Assembly: GCA_022649165.1 (NCBI GenBank)
Contig: JALCNR010000004.1
Location: 1 to 64,000 of the forward strand
Source of the DNA: Actinomyces sp.
GTDB taxonomy: Bacteria > Actinomycetota > Actinomycetes > Actinomycetales > Actinomycetaceae
DNA: 64,000 nt
Direction of reading: 5' to 3'
Shown one piece after another: positions 7,433-15,944 of the stretch. Every line of letters begins with the position of its first letter. Position 1 is the stretch's first letter. The position numbers and the translations under genes are program-made. Below the pieces are notes generated by a model that worked only from the letters and a program-made list of their open reading frames with translations, searched no databases and was not told where the DNA came from.

Positions 7433-7479
7433 AAAGCGCCTCCGGGCATGGTGAATCCACGCACCCGGTGAGGCGCTTT
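7433..7479 (-). promoter_or_regulatory. Inverted repeat sequestering the ribosome site of the leftward operon
   Basis: AAAGCGCCTC at 7433-7442 is perfectly matched by GAGGCGCTTT at 7470-7479, and inner CGGG/CCCG pairs extend the stem. On the minus strand the GGAGG of the first gene lies within the 3' arm. It could act as an RNA switch, or as a palindromic operator. Confidence 0.45.
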
Positions 7480-7495
7480 ACTTTCGGAGCTCTCC

Positions 7496-8023
7496 CTACT
7501 CCGACGGGGCGGTCTGTTCCCTGCTGTCGTCTGGCCTACCTACTGCCAGCGCTCTAAGCATAGCGTGGACTTCCCCCAACGTGAGTCGGTCGATCCCGGC
7601 GCGCCGCGCATTGTCGAGGACCTCCCACAGGCGATCCTCCCGCACGTCCACGGTCTCCCGGTGGCACCGGTGGCACTCCAGCCGGTGGACATTCCGAGTC
7701 CCACGGGCGTTGTCGTCTATCGCGGTCTGAATCTCGCTCTCCGACGAGTTGGCCCGCCCCGTAAGGGCATCGAGCAGTAAGGGTGATACGCCGGGGCGCT
7801 CGTCGCCCTTCAACGTCACGATGTCCCCGTTGTATCGCGTGGCTGCCGCCACGAACCGCGCGACGTTGCCGTTCACCGCACCGGTGCCGTGGCCCCTCGG
7901 CGCACTGACTATCCACCCGGGACCGACCGGTCTGGGCACAAACGCCCTCACCAACGATTCCGGGTGCTTCGGGTGCAGTGCGGCCCGGTCGCACACGATA
8001 CGGATCTCGTTGACGTCAGTCAT
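7496..8023 (-). CDS. Hypothetical protein co-transcribed with the integrase
   Basis: The protein has 175 residues. Its ATG at 8023 lies eight bases inside the integrase gene, so the two are coupled. It carries one CHRC motif (ECHRCHRETV, around residues 116-125) that could bind metal. The region PRPVGPGWIVSAPRGHGTGA is glycine-rich. A gene directly behind a serine integrase could be a recombination directionality factor or a control protein, but it is larger than most such factors and no family is recognised. Confidence 0.6.
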   Translation of the reverse strand: MTDVNEIRIVCDRAALHPKHPESLVRAFVPRPVGPGWIVSAPRGHGTGAVNGNVARFVAAATRYNGDIVTLKGDERPGVSPLLLDALTGRANSSESEIQTAIDDNARGTRNVHRLECHRCHRETVDVREDRLWEVLDNARRAGIDRLTLGEVHAMLRALAVGRPDDSREQTAPSE

Positions 8024-9404
8024 CTCCGCGCCTCCACTCCAGCACGACGTTGTCTGCCGACGTCCTACGCCCGCGGCCTGGCGGGGTGATCGTCACCGAC
8101 TCGAACAGGGCCCGCACGACGTCACGCTTCACCAGGATGTCGAGACCATCCCACAGAGCGGCGACATCCTCGGCCGTGACGAACTGCGCCACGACACTAC
8201 GTTTCGACGCCTCCGCGAGATCCCGCTCGACCCGCTGGGACTCGGTCTCCACGTCCTTGGTGATCCGAGACAACTGGGTCCCGGTGATCGTGCCAGCGGC
8301 GAACAGGGCGGCGGCCTCGTCCATCCGGGCGCGCAACACTTCCGCCCGGTCCCGCAACACTGCGACGTTGGCCCGGTCCTCCGGCTGGAGGAGATCCCCG
8401 ACATCAGGAAGGGAAAGCCTTCGCACGCACACGGCCGCCACGACCTCGTCAACGGTCTCGGCGTCCGCAGCGACGTGCCACAGGGCCCCACACTTGTACG
8501 CGCGGTTGCCCTGGCGGTTCCGTGAGCTCACCATCCGGGCGCCGCACCGGCCGCATACCGCAATGTTCCCGAGGAGGTACCGCGTACCCGGGTCGGGGGA
8601 CACCTTGCGTGCCGGGTCCGTCAGCAGAGCCTTCGCCGCGCGCCACGTGTCGACGTCGACAATCGGCTCCCATTGCCCCTGCGCGACGACCTCCCCGAGG
8701 TACTCGCTCTGGGCGGCATTGCGGCCGGCGGTGAGGACGTCTCGCACGCTGGGGGCGCGCCACGGATTCCCGGATGTCGTCGTCGTGCCTGCGGCGTTCC
8801 ATCCCCGCGCGATGGCGAGGAGAGACACTCCCGAGATGGCCTGCCGGTAAGCGTCGCGAATGAGGGCGGCCTCGGCGGGGACCTGCTCGTAGTCCCGGGT
8901 GAATCCGAACGGTCGGCGGCCGGTCTTCGTCGGTCGGCCTGCCTGGGCGGCTTGTAGGTTGGCGCGCTTTCGCCGCGTCGAGGTCCTCTCGACTTCCGAC
9001 CTGGCCACGCTGGCCTTGATCCGGGCGAACAGTCGGCCCGCGTCGGTACCGAGGTCGGCCTCTCCGTTCGCGGTGACCACGACCAGTCCCGAGGTCTCGG
9101 CCCGGTCGATCCAGTCCTCCAGCTGGCGGGGCTGGCGGGTGAGCCGGTCGAGGTCCCAGCAGATGAGGGCGTCGAAGATGCCGGCCTCGTAGTCTCGGAT
9201 GAGGCGGTTGTAGGCGGGGCGGGTGACGTTCTTCTTCGAGGCACTCACCGAATTGTCGACGTACTCCCCGACGACCTCCCACCCTCGGCGTTCCGCGAGC
9301 TTGAGGCAGTCCTCCCTCTGGCGGTCGACGGCGAGCCGCTCCCCAGTTTGGTCGATCGAGATCCGCAGGTAGACCGCGACGCGGCGTGTCTTGCTCTTCC
9401 CCAT
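8016..9404 (-). CDS. int: Large serine recombinase (phage-type integrase)
   Basis: The protein has 462 residues. The N-terminal resolvase domain begins with RRVAVYLRIS; Ser16 is the expected nucleophile, and the catalytic arginines follow in DRQRED and in DLDRLTRQPRQLEDW. The Recombinase domain covers about 170-270, then a zinc ribbon with a CGRCGARM knuckle near residue 285, a coiled-coil segment and a C-terminal tail. These enzymes join attP and attB without a tRNA target. The gene lies at the right edge of the element and is transcribed inwards. A -10 hexamer directly before the ATG suggests a leaderless transcript. Confidence 0.92.
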   Translation of the reverse strand: MGKSKTRRVAVYLRISIDQTGERLAVDRQREDCLKLAERRGWEVVGEYVDNSVSASKKNVTRPAYNRLIRDYEAGIFDALICWDLDRLTRQPRQLEDWIDRAETSGLVVVTANGEADLGTDAGRLFARIKASVARSEVERTSTRRKRANLQAAQAGRPTKTGRRPFGFTRDYEQVPAEAALIRDAYRQAISGVSLLAIARGWNAAGTTTTSGNPWRAPSVRDVLTAGRNAAQSEYLGEVVAQGQWEPIVDVDTWRAAKALLTDPARKVSPDPGTRYLLGNIAVCGRCGARMVSSRNRQGNRAYKCGALWHVAADAETVDEVVAAVCVRRLSLPDVGDLLQPEDRANVAVLRDRAEVLRARMDEAAALFAAGTITGTQLSRITKDVETESQRVERDLAEASKRSVVAQFVTAEDVAALWDGLDILVKRDVVRALFESVTITPPGRGRRTSADNVVLEWRRGDD

Positions 9405-9410
9405 GGGAAG

Positions 9411-9416
9411 AGTGTA
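9411..9416 (-). promoter_or_regulatory. -10 box of the integrase promoter
   Basis: On the minus strand TACACT ends six bases before the integrase ATG, giving a leaderless transcript. The -35 region would fall in or next to the truncated host gene, so the promoter may be assembled only after integration. No ribosome site is seen. Confidence 0.4.
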
Positions 9417-9445
9417 TCATCACAGAATCCACTAGCCCAGGAAGC
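9417..9445. other. Probable right attachment junction (attR or attL) of the element
   Basis: The host membrane-protein frame ends prematurely here (WVRFLG, then a stop), directly next to the integrase. Relatives of that protein would be expected to continue with further membrane segments. The other junction is outside the window, so the core dinucleotide cannot be fixed. Confidence 0.5.
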
Positions 9446-10196
9446 GCACCCAGTCCATCCATGCTTCCAGCGTCCGCCAGCGCGGCCCCAGATAGGCGAT
9501 GCCCGTGGCCACGCACAGCGCGATGGGCAGGTGCAGGGCGCTCAGCCACAGCGTCTGGCCCGTGGCGTCTCCGGGATACAGGTTGACGAGGACGGCGCTG
9601 ACAGCGAACACGGCGGCCAGCAGCGCCGGCCCCGCCGGCTCGTCTGCCACCTGCTGGAGGCGGCGGCGAATCAGGAAATGGGCGGCCAGGAAGGGAAGGA
9701 CGAGGAAGGCGATGTTGCGCAGGTAGAACCCGTCGAAGGCCGGTTCTCCCAGGACGGAGTACGGCAGGCGCACGGCCAGGCCGGCCAGCAGTCCGAGTCC
9801 CAGGGCGGGCAGCAGATCCCACCGCGCGGGCCGGGTCGCGGGCTCGGCCTGCGCGCGGTCGCGCCGACCGGTGGCGTCGGCCTCGCCGATCGGAGGTGTG
9901 TTGCCGGCAGTGCCGAGCTGGCGCCACAGGCGCTCGGAGTGGACGGCGCCGAACTCGCGGGCGACGGCGTCCTGCGCGCCGAGCCGCCGCAGGGCGATGA
10001 GCAGGGCCTCCTCGGGGGACAGGCCGGCGGAGCGGAGGTCGCGCATCTGGGAGAGGAGATGGTCCTCGAGTTCGTCGACGTCCTCAGGGGCGATCCCGGG
10101 GCGGGCGGACATGAGGGAACGCCACTCGGCGATCTGACCGGCGACCTCGGGAGGCAGGGGGTCGGTGGCGTCGGTGCTGCCGGTCCGGTCGGTCAT
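9432..10196 (-). pseudogene. Permease-prefix / DUF4153-like membrane protein truncated by the element
   Basis: The remaining frame has 254 residues from ATG 10196, which overlaps the padR stop (ATGA). Residues 1-75 match a permease prefix domain (LPPEVAGQIAEWRSLMS, then EDVDELEDHLLSQMRDL), followed by a linker and about four hydrophobic segments. The frame then stops at 9432, just past WMDWVRFLG, at the edge of the mobile element. The expected C-terminal membrane part is absent, so the gene looks cut by integration and is labelled a pseudogene. PadR-permease-prefix pairs commonly regulate membrane stress or transport; here the product is probably inactive unless the element excises. Confidence 0.65.
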
Positions 10197-10600
10197 CGCG
10201 CCTCCCGGGGGCCGGGTGCGGCGCCGCTTGCGGAGGCGATGGCAGGCGCCTGGAATGCGGCCGACGTCCGGGTGCCGGGGAGGATGCTCTCCAACGTGTC
10301 GACGACGGCCCGCCACTGGGAGGCCTGGCCGGCGAGTTCCGCGCGGCCGAGCTCGGTGATCGCGTAGTACTTCCGGCGTCGGCCGCCCTCGGGGGCCTCG
10401 CCCCAGCGGGAGGCGATGAGCCCCTGGCGCTCGAGGCGGTGGAGAAGGGGATAGAGCATCCCTTCGCTCCACTCCAATGCGCCGCCGGAGGCTTCCGTGA
10501 TGCGGCGCAGGAGCGAGTAACCGTAGTCCTCGCCGGTGCTGAGCACCCCCAGCACGATCGGGGTCGCGGAGGCGGCCACGAGGTCCTTCGACACACGCAT
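10193..10600 (-). CDS. PadR-family transcriptional regulator
   Basis: The protein has 135 residues. A winged helix covers residues 1-85: LVAASATPIVLGVLSTGEDYGYSLLR, then the recognition region SEGMLYPLLHRLERQGLI and the wing GRRRKYYAIT, all characteristic of PadR. The C-terminal part (AELAGQASQWRAVVDTLE) forms the dimerisation helix. PadR proteins repress their own operon; here the operon includes the membrane-protein gene overlapping by ATGA. An AGGTG/CACCT inverted pair lies upstream at 10620-10624 and 10647-10651 and may be an operator. Confidence 0.9.
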   Translation of the reverse strand: MRVSKDLVAASATPIVLGVLSTGEDYGYSLLRRITEASGGALEWSEGMLYPLLHRLERQGLIASRWGEAPEGGRRRKYYAITELGRAELAGQASQWRAVVDTLESILPGTRTSAAFQAPAIASASGAAPGPREAR

Positions 10601-10808
10601 CCTGTTACCTCGTTCCTCTAGGTGTCGATTGTCAATGGGAGCCTAGCACCTCAAGGTATGAAGGGTCCGGTGGCGCGTCGGGTCCCGGCGGGCGCCGTGT
10701 GACGGGGTCAACGCGGGACGAGGGCGCCCCTGGTTTGCCGGGGCGGCGCGCGGCCCGCTACAGTGTCGTCGTTGCCTGCGCGCCGGGGCCCCCGGGACGG
10801 CAGGCGCG

Positions 10809-10881
10809 GCCACCTTAGCTCAGTCGGCAGAGCGATTCACTCGTAATGAATAGGTCCGGAGTTCGATTCTCCGAGGTGGCT
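10809..10881 (+). tRNA. tRNA-Thr (anticodon CGT)
   Basis: The cloverleaf can be drawn fully: acceptor GCCACCT paired with AGGTGGC, D-arm around TAGCTCAGTCGGCAGAG, anticodon stem ATTCA/TGAAT with loop CTCGTAA, and T-arm GGAG-TTCGATT-CTCC. The anticodon CGT reads ACG. The CCA end is not encoded. The debris that follows suggests repeated insertions beside this tRNA. Confidence 0.95.
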
Positions 10882-10969
10882 CGACCAGGCATCTCCAGCC
10901 GGAGTTCTCGTTTCGTCTTTCAATCCTCGTCGAGGCGGTGAGCGAGAAATTCAGGCGCGGACTCCCTAA

Positions 10970-11160
10970 GGTACTCCTCCGACGGCCAGCCGTTGGGCAC
11001 CTGAACTCTGAATACCCTTGGCGCCGCATGGACTCAGCCACCGCCTGACGGTCCACACACACGCCCTCGCGCGCCAGTTGAGCACGGACACGGGGCGACC
11101 CGTACGTCTTGCGAGAGTCCACCCAAAAGCGACGCACACGTCGATCCACATCCCTCCGGG
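10970..11160 (-). pseudogene. IS3-family transposase (orfB N-terminal) remnant
   Basis: On the minus strand, translation gives VRRFWVDSRKTYGSPRVRAQ followed by LAREGVCVDRQAVAESMRRQG, the HTH_21 segment at the start of IS3-group transposases. The reading shifts frame after MRRQG, and no DDE domain follows. No terminal repeats can be assigned. It is a fragment left between the tRNA and the next debris. Confidence 0.7.
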
Positions 11161-11218
11161 ACCGCACCCGGGGCGGCCGGCGCGCCTTACCAGCATCGCG
11201 GCGCGGGTTGGACGTGAC

Positions 11219-11275
11219 GTAGCTCTTGTAGGAGTGGATCTGTCCGCCAAGACCGATCCGTCCCACAAGAGCTAC
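11219..11275. repeat. Long imperfect palindrome between insertion-sequence remnants
   Basis: GTAGCTCTTGT (11219-11229) is perfectly repeated in inverted form at 11265-11275, and GGATC/GATCC pairs inside extend the stem. It lies directly between the IS3 and IS4 fragments and may be an insertion-sequence end or a terminator. Confidence 0.5.
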
Positions 11276-11277
11276 GA

Positions 11278-12231
11278 ATGCCCCATTCTGCCAGTCCTTC
11301 TTCGTTCGATGTGTTCGCCGCCGGTCACCTCGGCGAACTGACCGGGATCGTTCCGCCTGAGATGATCGATGCCGCGCTGGAGGCCGCGGGCGGCATCGAA
11401 CAGGGACGGCGGCGTCTCCCATCACGCGTGGGGCCAAAGCCGTTGCGAGAACTCTTCCGCCTTGTCGCAGGCCCCGGCGCTGTTACAGCGGGACGGGCGG
11501 TGCGGTCTGGCACCCCGGTGACGATCATCCCCTCGCCGCCGGGTGCTGGGAAGACGACGATTCTCATCGAGCTGGCGATCCACCTTCTCCTGCGCGCCGA
11601 CGAGACGGTCACCGTGGCCACCCCGACCAACCGCGGGGGAGCGGACGTGGCAGCGAGACTGGTGAGGCGACTCGCCCCAGACTCCCGAGGAAAGCCCCGG
11701 GTGAGCGTGCGCGGCAGCGCCCTGAACGCGATCCTCGACCCTGCCACGGCAGAAGCGGTCGCGGCGTCGACCGAGAACGCGCCGACCATCGAGATCACGA
11801 CGCTGACGGGGCTCGCCATCCGCGGGTCCAACAACCCGGGGATCCTCGTGGTCGATGAGGCGTGGCGGGCGACGTTCGCTGACGTGACGAAGGCGGCCGA
11901 CCCCTTCGACCAGATCGTCCTCGTCGGAGACCCCGGGCAGATCGGACCGGTCGTCACCGCCCCGACACGGATGTGGGAGGGCAGCAGGTTCGCCCCTCAT
12001 ATGCCCGCGCCCTCGATGTTCGCACAACCACCCGATTCGATCCAGGTGCCGCTTCGCCACACATTCCGTCTCGGAGACCAGGGTGTCGGCATCGTCTCCC
12101 CGCTCTACGACTTCCCGTTCGATTCACCGCGCGAGCCCCGGCGGGTGGAGACCCCAGAAGGCCGCGCGGCCTGGACGGTCACCTGGGTGACGGGCGGGAC
12201 CGTGGGGCCCTTCCGGGCGCTGATCGTGTAG
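11278..12231 (+). pseudogene. Chimeric frame: IS4 transposase N-terminus fused to half of an SF1 helicase
   Basis: The open frame (317 residues) is a patchwork. Residues 14-50 (AAGHLGELTGIVPPEMIDAA, ending in LPSRV) match the N-terminal domain of IS4-family transposases. From about residue 78 it is an SF1 helicase-like ATPase: Walker A IPSPPGAGKTT, Walker B VVDEAW and motif III LVGDPGQI. The helicase stops after motif III; the last 30 or so residues are antisense to an EamA transporter remnant. No functional product is expected. The junctions mark at least two rearrangements. Confidence 0.65.
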
Positions 12232-12690
12232 GCGGTCCACACGGCGATCACGCCGAGCATGAGCAGATCCCCGGTGCCGAACGGCGTGGTGAACACATCG
12301 GCCAGGTCACCGTGTGTGAGCACGATCAGCACGCCGAAGGGCGAGGACGATGCCGACAGCCGCGCGCTACCCGATCCGTTCCCGGAGCACCGCGAGAGCG
12401 GTCAACGCGATCAGGGCGGGATTGGCCGCGTTGATGAGCGACGCGGCGAACGCGCTGGACGTGCGCAGCGCCTCGTAGAGCAGCATGTTGTAGGCGAACA
12501 GGCCGAGCGCGCCCTGCAGGAGCCGGAACCGCCAATGGCTCAGCACGGCCGACCAGTCCGGGTGCTCGACGACCTGAGCGACCAGGATGAGGGGTACCAG
12601 GGCGATCGCCCAGCGCGCCGCCTGACTCACCCGACGTTCGCGCGCCGCGCCCGGAGGCGGCCGAGATCCTCATGTCGAGAAGGCTAGAAC
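12140..12690 (-). pseudogene. EamA/DMT-family transporter remnant
   Basis: Two minus-strand frames together make the middle of an EamA transporter: LLQGALGLFAYNMLLYEALR with SSAFAASLINAANPALIAL (12370-12630), then, after a frame change near 12360, VLIVLTHGDLADVF and GDLLMLGVIAVWTAYTISAR (12170-12335). Both ends are missing and the 3' end runs into the helicase debris. It is not functional. Confidence 0.7.
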
Positions 12691-12736
12691 CTGGAGATAC
12701 TCCGCGTCGCGGCAGTTCACGCGGCGACGGACGCGG

Positions 12737-13450
12737 TCAGTCCCGGGAGGACCGGTGGCGGTGCGGGAGCTCGCACACGAGGGGCGAGCTGGGCGGTAGC
12801 GCGTCGATGGTCGAGGTCGGGACCAGGGCGAGACCGGCCAGGACACCCGCTCGATCGGTCGCCGCCGTCGCGCCAGCCGCGCCAACGGCCGCCGTGCCAT
12901 CCGCGACCGAAGCAGTCAGTCTGCGGCGCTGGCCAGGCACCTGCGCGAGGCGCGAGCTGATGACCCCGGTGTTGAAGCCGCCGAGGTGCAGACCGCCGTG
13001 GAAGCGGGCGTGCTCGATCTTGATGCAGCGGTCCATCACGACGTCGACGCCGCCCTCGCGCGCGATCGCTGCGGCCTCCTCGCTCCACAGGCCCAGCTGA
13101 ATCCACAGCACCTTGGCGCCGAGTTCCACGACCTCGCGGGCGAGCGCGGGCAGCTCCTCGGAGCGGCGGAACGCGACGACCACATCGGGGACGCTGGGGA
13201 GGTCGCGCAGGGACGCGTACGCCGGCACGCCCAGGATCTCGGTGGCGCGGGGATTGACGAAGCTCAGGTCGTAGTCGGTGTCCTGCACCAGGTAGCTCGC
13301 CACGAAGTAGCTGGCGCGCGACGGGTTCGACGAGGCGCCCACGAGCGCCAGGGAACGGGCGTCGCGCAGGATCTCGTAGCGGTGGGTCGGGCTGGGGGAA
13401 ATGTAGCCGGGGGCGGTGCCTGCGTCCGTGTCGGTGCTGCGGTCAGCCAT
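12737..13450 (-). CDS. CoA-binding-domain protein with C-terminal extension
   Basis: The protein has 237 residues. ATG 13450 shares a base with the metY stop (TGATG). Residues 20-150 are a Rossmann-type CoA-binding domain: ARSLALVGASSNPSRASYFV, then VNPRATEILGVPAY, VPDVVVAFRRSEELP and VLWIQLGLWSEEA. Typical members have about 140-150 residues; this one carries about 75 further residues that are Ala- and Arg-rich and of low complexity. In actinobacteria such a gene often follows metY, as here, but its biochemical role is not established. Confidence 0.8.
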   Translation of the reverse strand: MADRSTDTDAGTAPGYISPSPTHRYEILRDARSLALVGASSNPSRASYFVASYLVQDTDYDLSFVNPRATEILGVPAYASLRDLPSVPDVVVAFRRSEELPALAREVVELGAKVLWIQLGLWSEEAAAIAREGGVDVVMDRCIKIEHARFHGGLHLGGFNTGVISSRLAQVPGQRRRLTASVADGTAAVGAAGATAATDRAGVLAGLALVPTSTIDALPPSSPLVCELPHRHRSSRD

Positions 13451-14814
13451 CACGCGTCCTCTCGTGCTGTCGGTGTCGTCCGCTGTCGTCTCGGGGCCGT
13501 CGCCGCATGCGCCGCATGTGTTGCCGAGCGCCCCGCGGCCGTCGTCAGCGCCTGGTCGATGTCGGCCAGAATGTCTTCAGGATCCTCCAGGCCGACGCTG
13601 ATGCGCACGGTGCCCGGCTGGATGCCGGCGGCGCGCAGCTGATCGTCGTCCAGCTGGGCATGGGTGGTGGACCCCGGGTGGATGATCAGCGTCTTCGCGT
13701 CGCCGATGTTGGCCAGGTGGGACGCCAGCTCAAGGTTTTCGATGAAACGCTGACCGGTCTCCCGGCCCCCGGCCAGTTCGAAGCTGAACACCGAGCCCGG
13801 TCCGTCCGGCAGGTATTTCGCCGCCCGGTCGTGGTGCGGATGGGACGCCAGCCCCGCCCAGTGGACGTGCTCGACCCGCGGGTCCGCCTCCAGCCACTCG
13901 GCGACGATCCGGGCGTTCGCGACGTGCGCGGCCATCCGGAAGGGCAGCGTCTCGACGCCGAGCGACAGCAGGAACGCCGAGTGGGGCGACAGGGCCGGTC
14001 CGATGTCGCGCAGCTGCTCGGAGCGCAGCCGCGTCAGGTAGGCGTACTCCTGGAAGTTGCCGACCCACGTCAGCCCCCCATAGGAGGGGACCGGCTCGTG
14101 GAAGTGAGGGAACTTCTCGGGCGTGTACTCGAACCGCCCAGACTCCACGACGACTCCGCCCAGTGTCGTGCCATGCCCGCCGAGGAACTTCGTCGCCGAA
14201 TGCACGACGATGTCGGCGCCCCACTCCAGTGGCCGCACCAGATAGGGCGTCGCCACGGTGGAGTCGATGATCAGGGGGATGCCGTGGTCGTGCGCCACGG
14301 CTGCCAGCCCCTCGATGTCGGCGATCTCCCCCGAGGGGTTCGCGATCATCTCCGCGTAGAGGAACTTGGTGGTGTCCCGCACGGCGGCGCGGTAGTCCTC
14401 CGGATCCGCGCTGGCGACGAAGGTCGTGTCCACGCCGAACCGTCGCAGCGTGACGTCCAGCTGCGTGACCGTGCCGCCGTAGAGGTTGGAGCTGGCCACA
14501 ATGTGGTCGCCCGCCCCGACCAGCGCGGCGAAGGCGATGTACTGCCCCGACAGCCCCGAGGCCGTCGCGACGGCGCCCAGACCTCCCTCGAGGCTGGCGA
14601 TGCGCTCCTCGAACGCGGCGACCGTCGGGTTGCCGATGCGCGAGTACACGTTGCCGTACTTGCGCAGTTCGAACTTCGCCTGGGCGTCGGCGGTGTCCCG
14701 GAAGACGAAGGACGTCGTCTCGTAGACGGGAAGGGCGCGGGCGCCGGTGGCGGCGTCCGGGATGTTGCCGGCATGGATCGCCCGGGTGCGGAATCCGAAC
14801 TGCTGATCGGCCAT
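13450..14814 (-). CDS. metY: O-acetylhomoserine sulfhydrylase (PLP-dependent)
   Basis: The protein has 454 residues. It follows the Cys/Met metabolism PLP-enzyme fold throughout: TRAIHAGNIPDAATGARALP at the start, YSRIGNPT around 57, and the PLP-binding lysine in HSATKFLGGHG (Lys209). The long insert GRFEYTPEKFPHFHEPVPSY fits the O-acetylhomoserine (thiol)-lyase subgroup rather than MetB. It would make homocysteine from O-acetylhomoserine and sulfide in the cytoplasm. It is coupled to the CoA-binding gene downstream. A tail of about 25 Ala/Arg/Thr residues extends past the fold. Confidence 0.92.
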   Translation of the reverse strand: MADQQFGFRTRAIHAGNIPDAATGARALPVYETTSFVFRDTADAQAKFELRKYGNVYSRIGNPTVAAFEERIASLEGGLGAVATASGLSGQYIAFAALVGAGDHIVASSNLYGGTVTQLDVTLRRFGVDTTFVASADPEDYRAAVRDTTKFLYAEMIANPSGEIADIEGLAAVAHDHGIPLIIDSTVATPYLVRPLEWGADIVVHSATKFLGGHGTTLGGVVVESGRFEYTPEKFPHFHEPVPSYGGLTWVGNFQEYAYLTRLRSEQLRDIGPALSPHSAFLLSLGVETLPFRMAAHVANARIVAEWLEADPRVEHVHWAGLASHPHHDRAAKYLPDGPGSVFSFELAGGRETGQRFIENLELASHLANIGDAKTLIIHPGSTTHAQLDDDQLRAAGIQPGTVRISVGLEDPEDILADIDQALTTAAGRSATHAAHAATAPRRQRTTPTAREDA

Positions 14815-14851
14815 GGTGCGGTGCCTTGTCCTTGTCTGCTGGGAACGCTGG

Positions 14852-15943
14852 TCAGGGGTGGATGACGATCTTCAGCGACTCGCCGGCCGCGCGCAGGAGC
14901 GCGAACGCCTCCGGCAGCCGAGAGAGCGGGAAGTGATGGGTGATCGCCGGGCGCGGATCGACACGCCCCGCGGCGAGCAGCCGGAGGTACTGATGGGTGT
15001 CGCGGTGGTCGGCGGAGTACTTCGAGGTGACGGTGACCTCCTGGAAGTACGCGTCGGCCGCGTCCTGCTCCCACACCGTGCCGGGACGGCCCGGAGCACC
15101 CAGATGCAGCGTGCCGCCCGGCTCGACCAGCGCTCGAGCCGCCGAGTACGTCGCGGTGCTCGGAGCGGCCACCACAGCGACGTCCGCCAGCAGGCCGTCA
15201 TTGAGCTCCCGCAGGCGCGCAGCCGTGTCGCCGTCGGACGGGTCGAGCACCTCGGAGGCGCCCAGCTCAAGCGCCTTCCCCCGGCGCCACGCGGAGAAGT
15301 CGCTGGCCACCACCCGCCCCGCGCCCAGGCGCGACGCCAGGTGGACGAAGCCAAGGCCCATGAACCCGGCGCCGACGACGGCCACTGTGTCGCCCGGCAG
15401 GATGCCGCATGTCTTGAGCCCGCCGAGCACGCACGACCACGGTTCGATGGTGGTGGCCACGTCGTCGGGGATGTCGTCGGGCACCACCTGCGTGTCGGTC
15501 TCGAGGTGGCGCGCGCTCACCCGCACATAGCGGGCCATCTCGCCGGGATCCAGGCGGCTGGCCTTGTACGCAGGGTCGAGGGTGTAGTGCCCGCGGAGCG
15601 CCTGGTGGGAGGACATGCGTCCGATGTGGTGGTTGACGAAGAGCCGCTGCCCCAGCGAGAAGTCCTCGACGTCGGGGCCCGCTGCGACGACCACGCCGAC
15701 GCCCTCGTGCCCGAGCACCTTGCCCGGACCCGAGTACCAGTCCATCGCCTCCCCGCCGCACAGCGCGCTCGCGGTGAGGCGCAACAGCACCTCGTCCGCG
15801 CCGATGGCCGGGACGGGACGCTGCTCGAGGCGGATGTCCTCGGGCCCGTAGTAGACGCCGACGTCCTGGGTGGCGGGGATCTCCTCGAGGGTGCGGATGC
15901 CCGCGTCGAACGTCGTGGGACGAGGGCGGTCCTGCGTCGTCAT
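14852..15943 (-). CDS. Zinc-dependent medium-chain dehydrogenase
   Basis: The protein has 363 residues from ATG 15943, one base after the msrAB stop. It has an N-terminal GroES-like domain with ASALCGGEAMDW (catalytic-site Cys) and GKVLGHEGVGVV (the His-Glu pair), then the Rossmann motif VAVVGAGFMGLGFVHLA and a DFSAWRRGKALELGA strand whose Asp suggests NAD preference. The structural-zinc cysteine cluster is missing, as in some sorbitol- or sorbose-phosphate-type enzymes. The substrate is unknown; its place in an operon with an FGGY kinase and a sugar ABC transporter suggests a polyol or sugar derivative. Confidence 0.8.
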   Translation of the reverse strand: MTTQDRPRPTTFDAGIRTLEEIPATQDVGVYYGPEDIRLEQRPVPAIGADEVLLRLTASALCGGEAMDWYSGPGKVLGHEGVGVVVAAGPDVEDFSLGQRLFVNHHIGRMSSHQALRGHYTLDPAYKASRLDPGEMARYVRVSARHLETDTQVVPDDIPDDVATTIEPWSCVLGGLKTCGILPGDTVAVVGAGFMGLGFVHLASRLGAGRVVASDFSAWRRGKALELGASEVLDPSDGDTAARLRELNDGLLADVAVVAAPSTATYSAARALVEPGGTLHLGAPGRPGTVWEQDAADAYFQEVTVTSKYSADHRDTHQYLRLLAAGRVDPRPAITHHFPLSRLPEAFALLRAAGESLKIVIHP

Positions 15944-15944
15944 C

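Noticed and set aside
11278-12231. An intact helicase gene
   Set aside because: The frame is open, but it starts with IS4 transposase sequence and lacks every helicase motif after motif III; the end is antisense to an EamA remnant.
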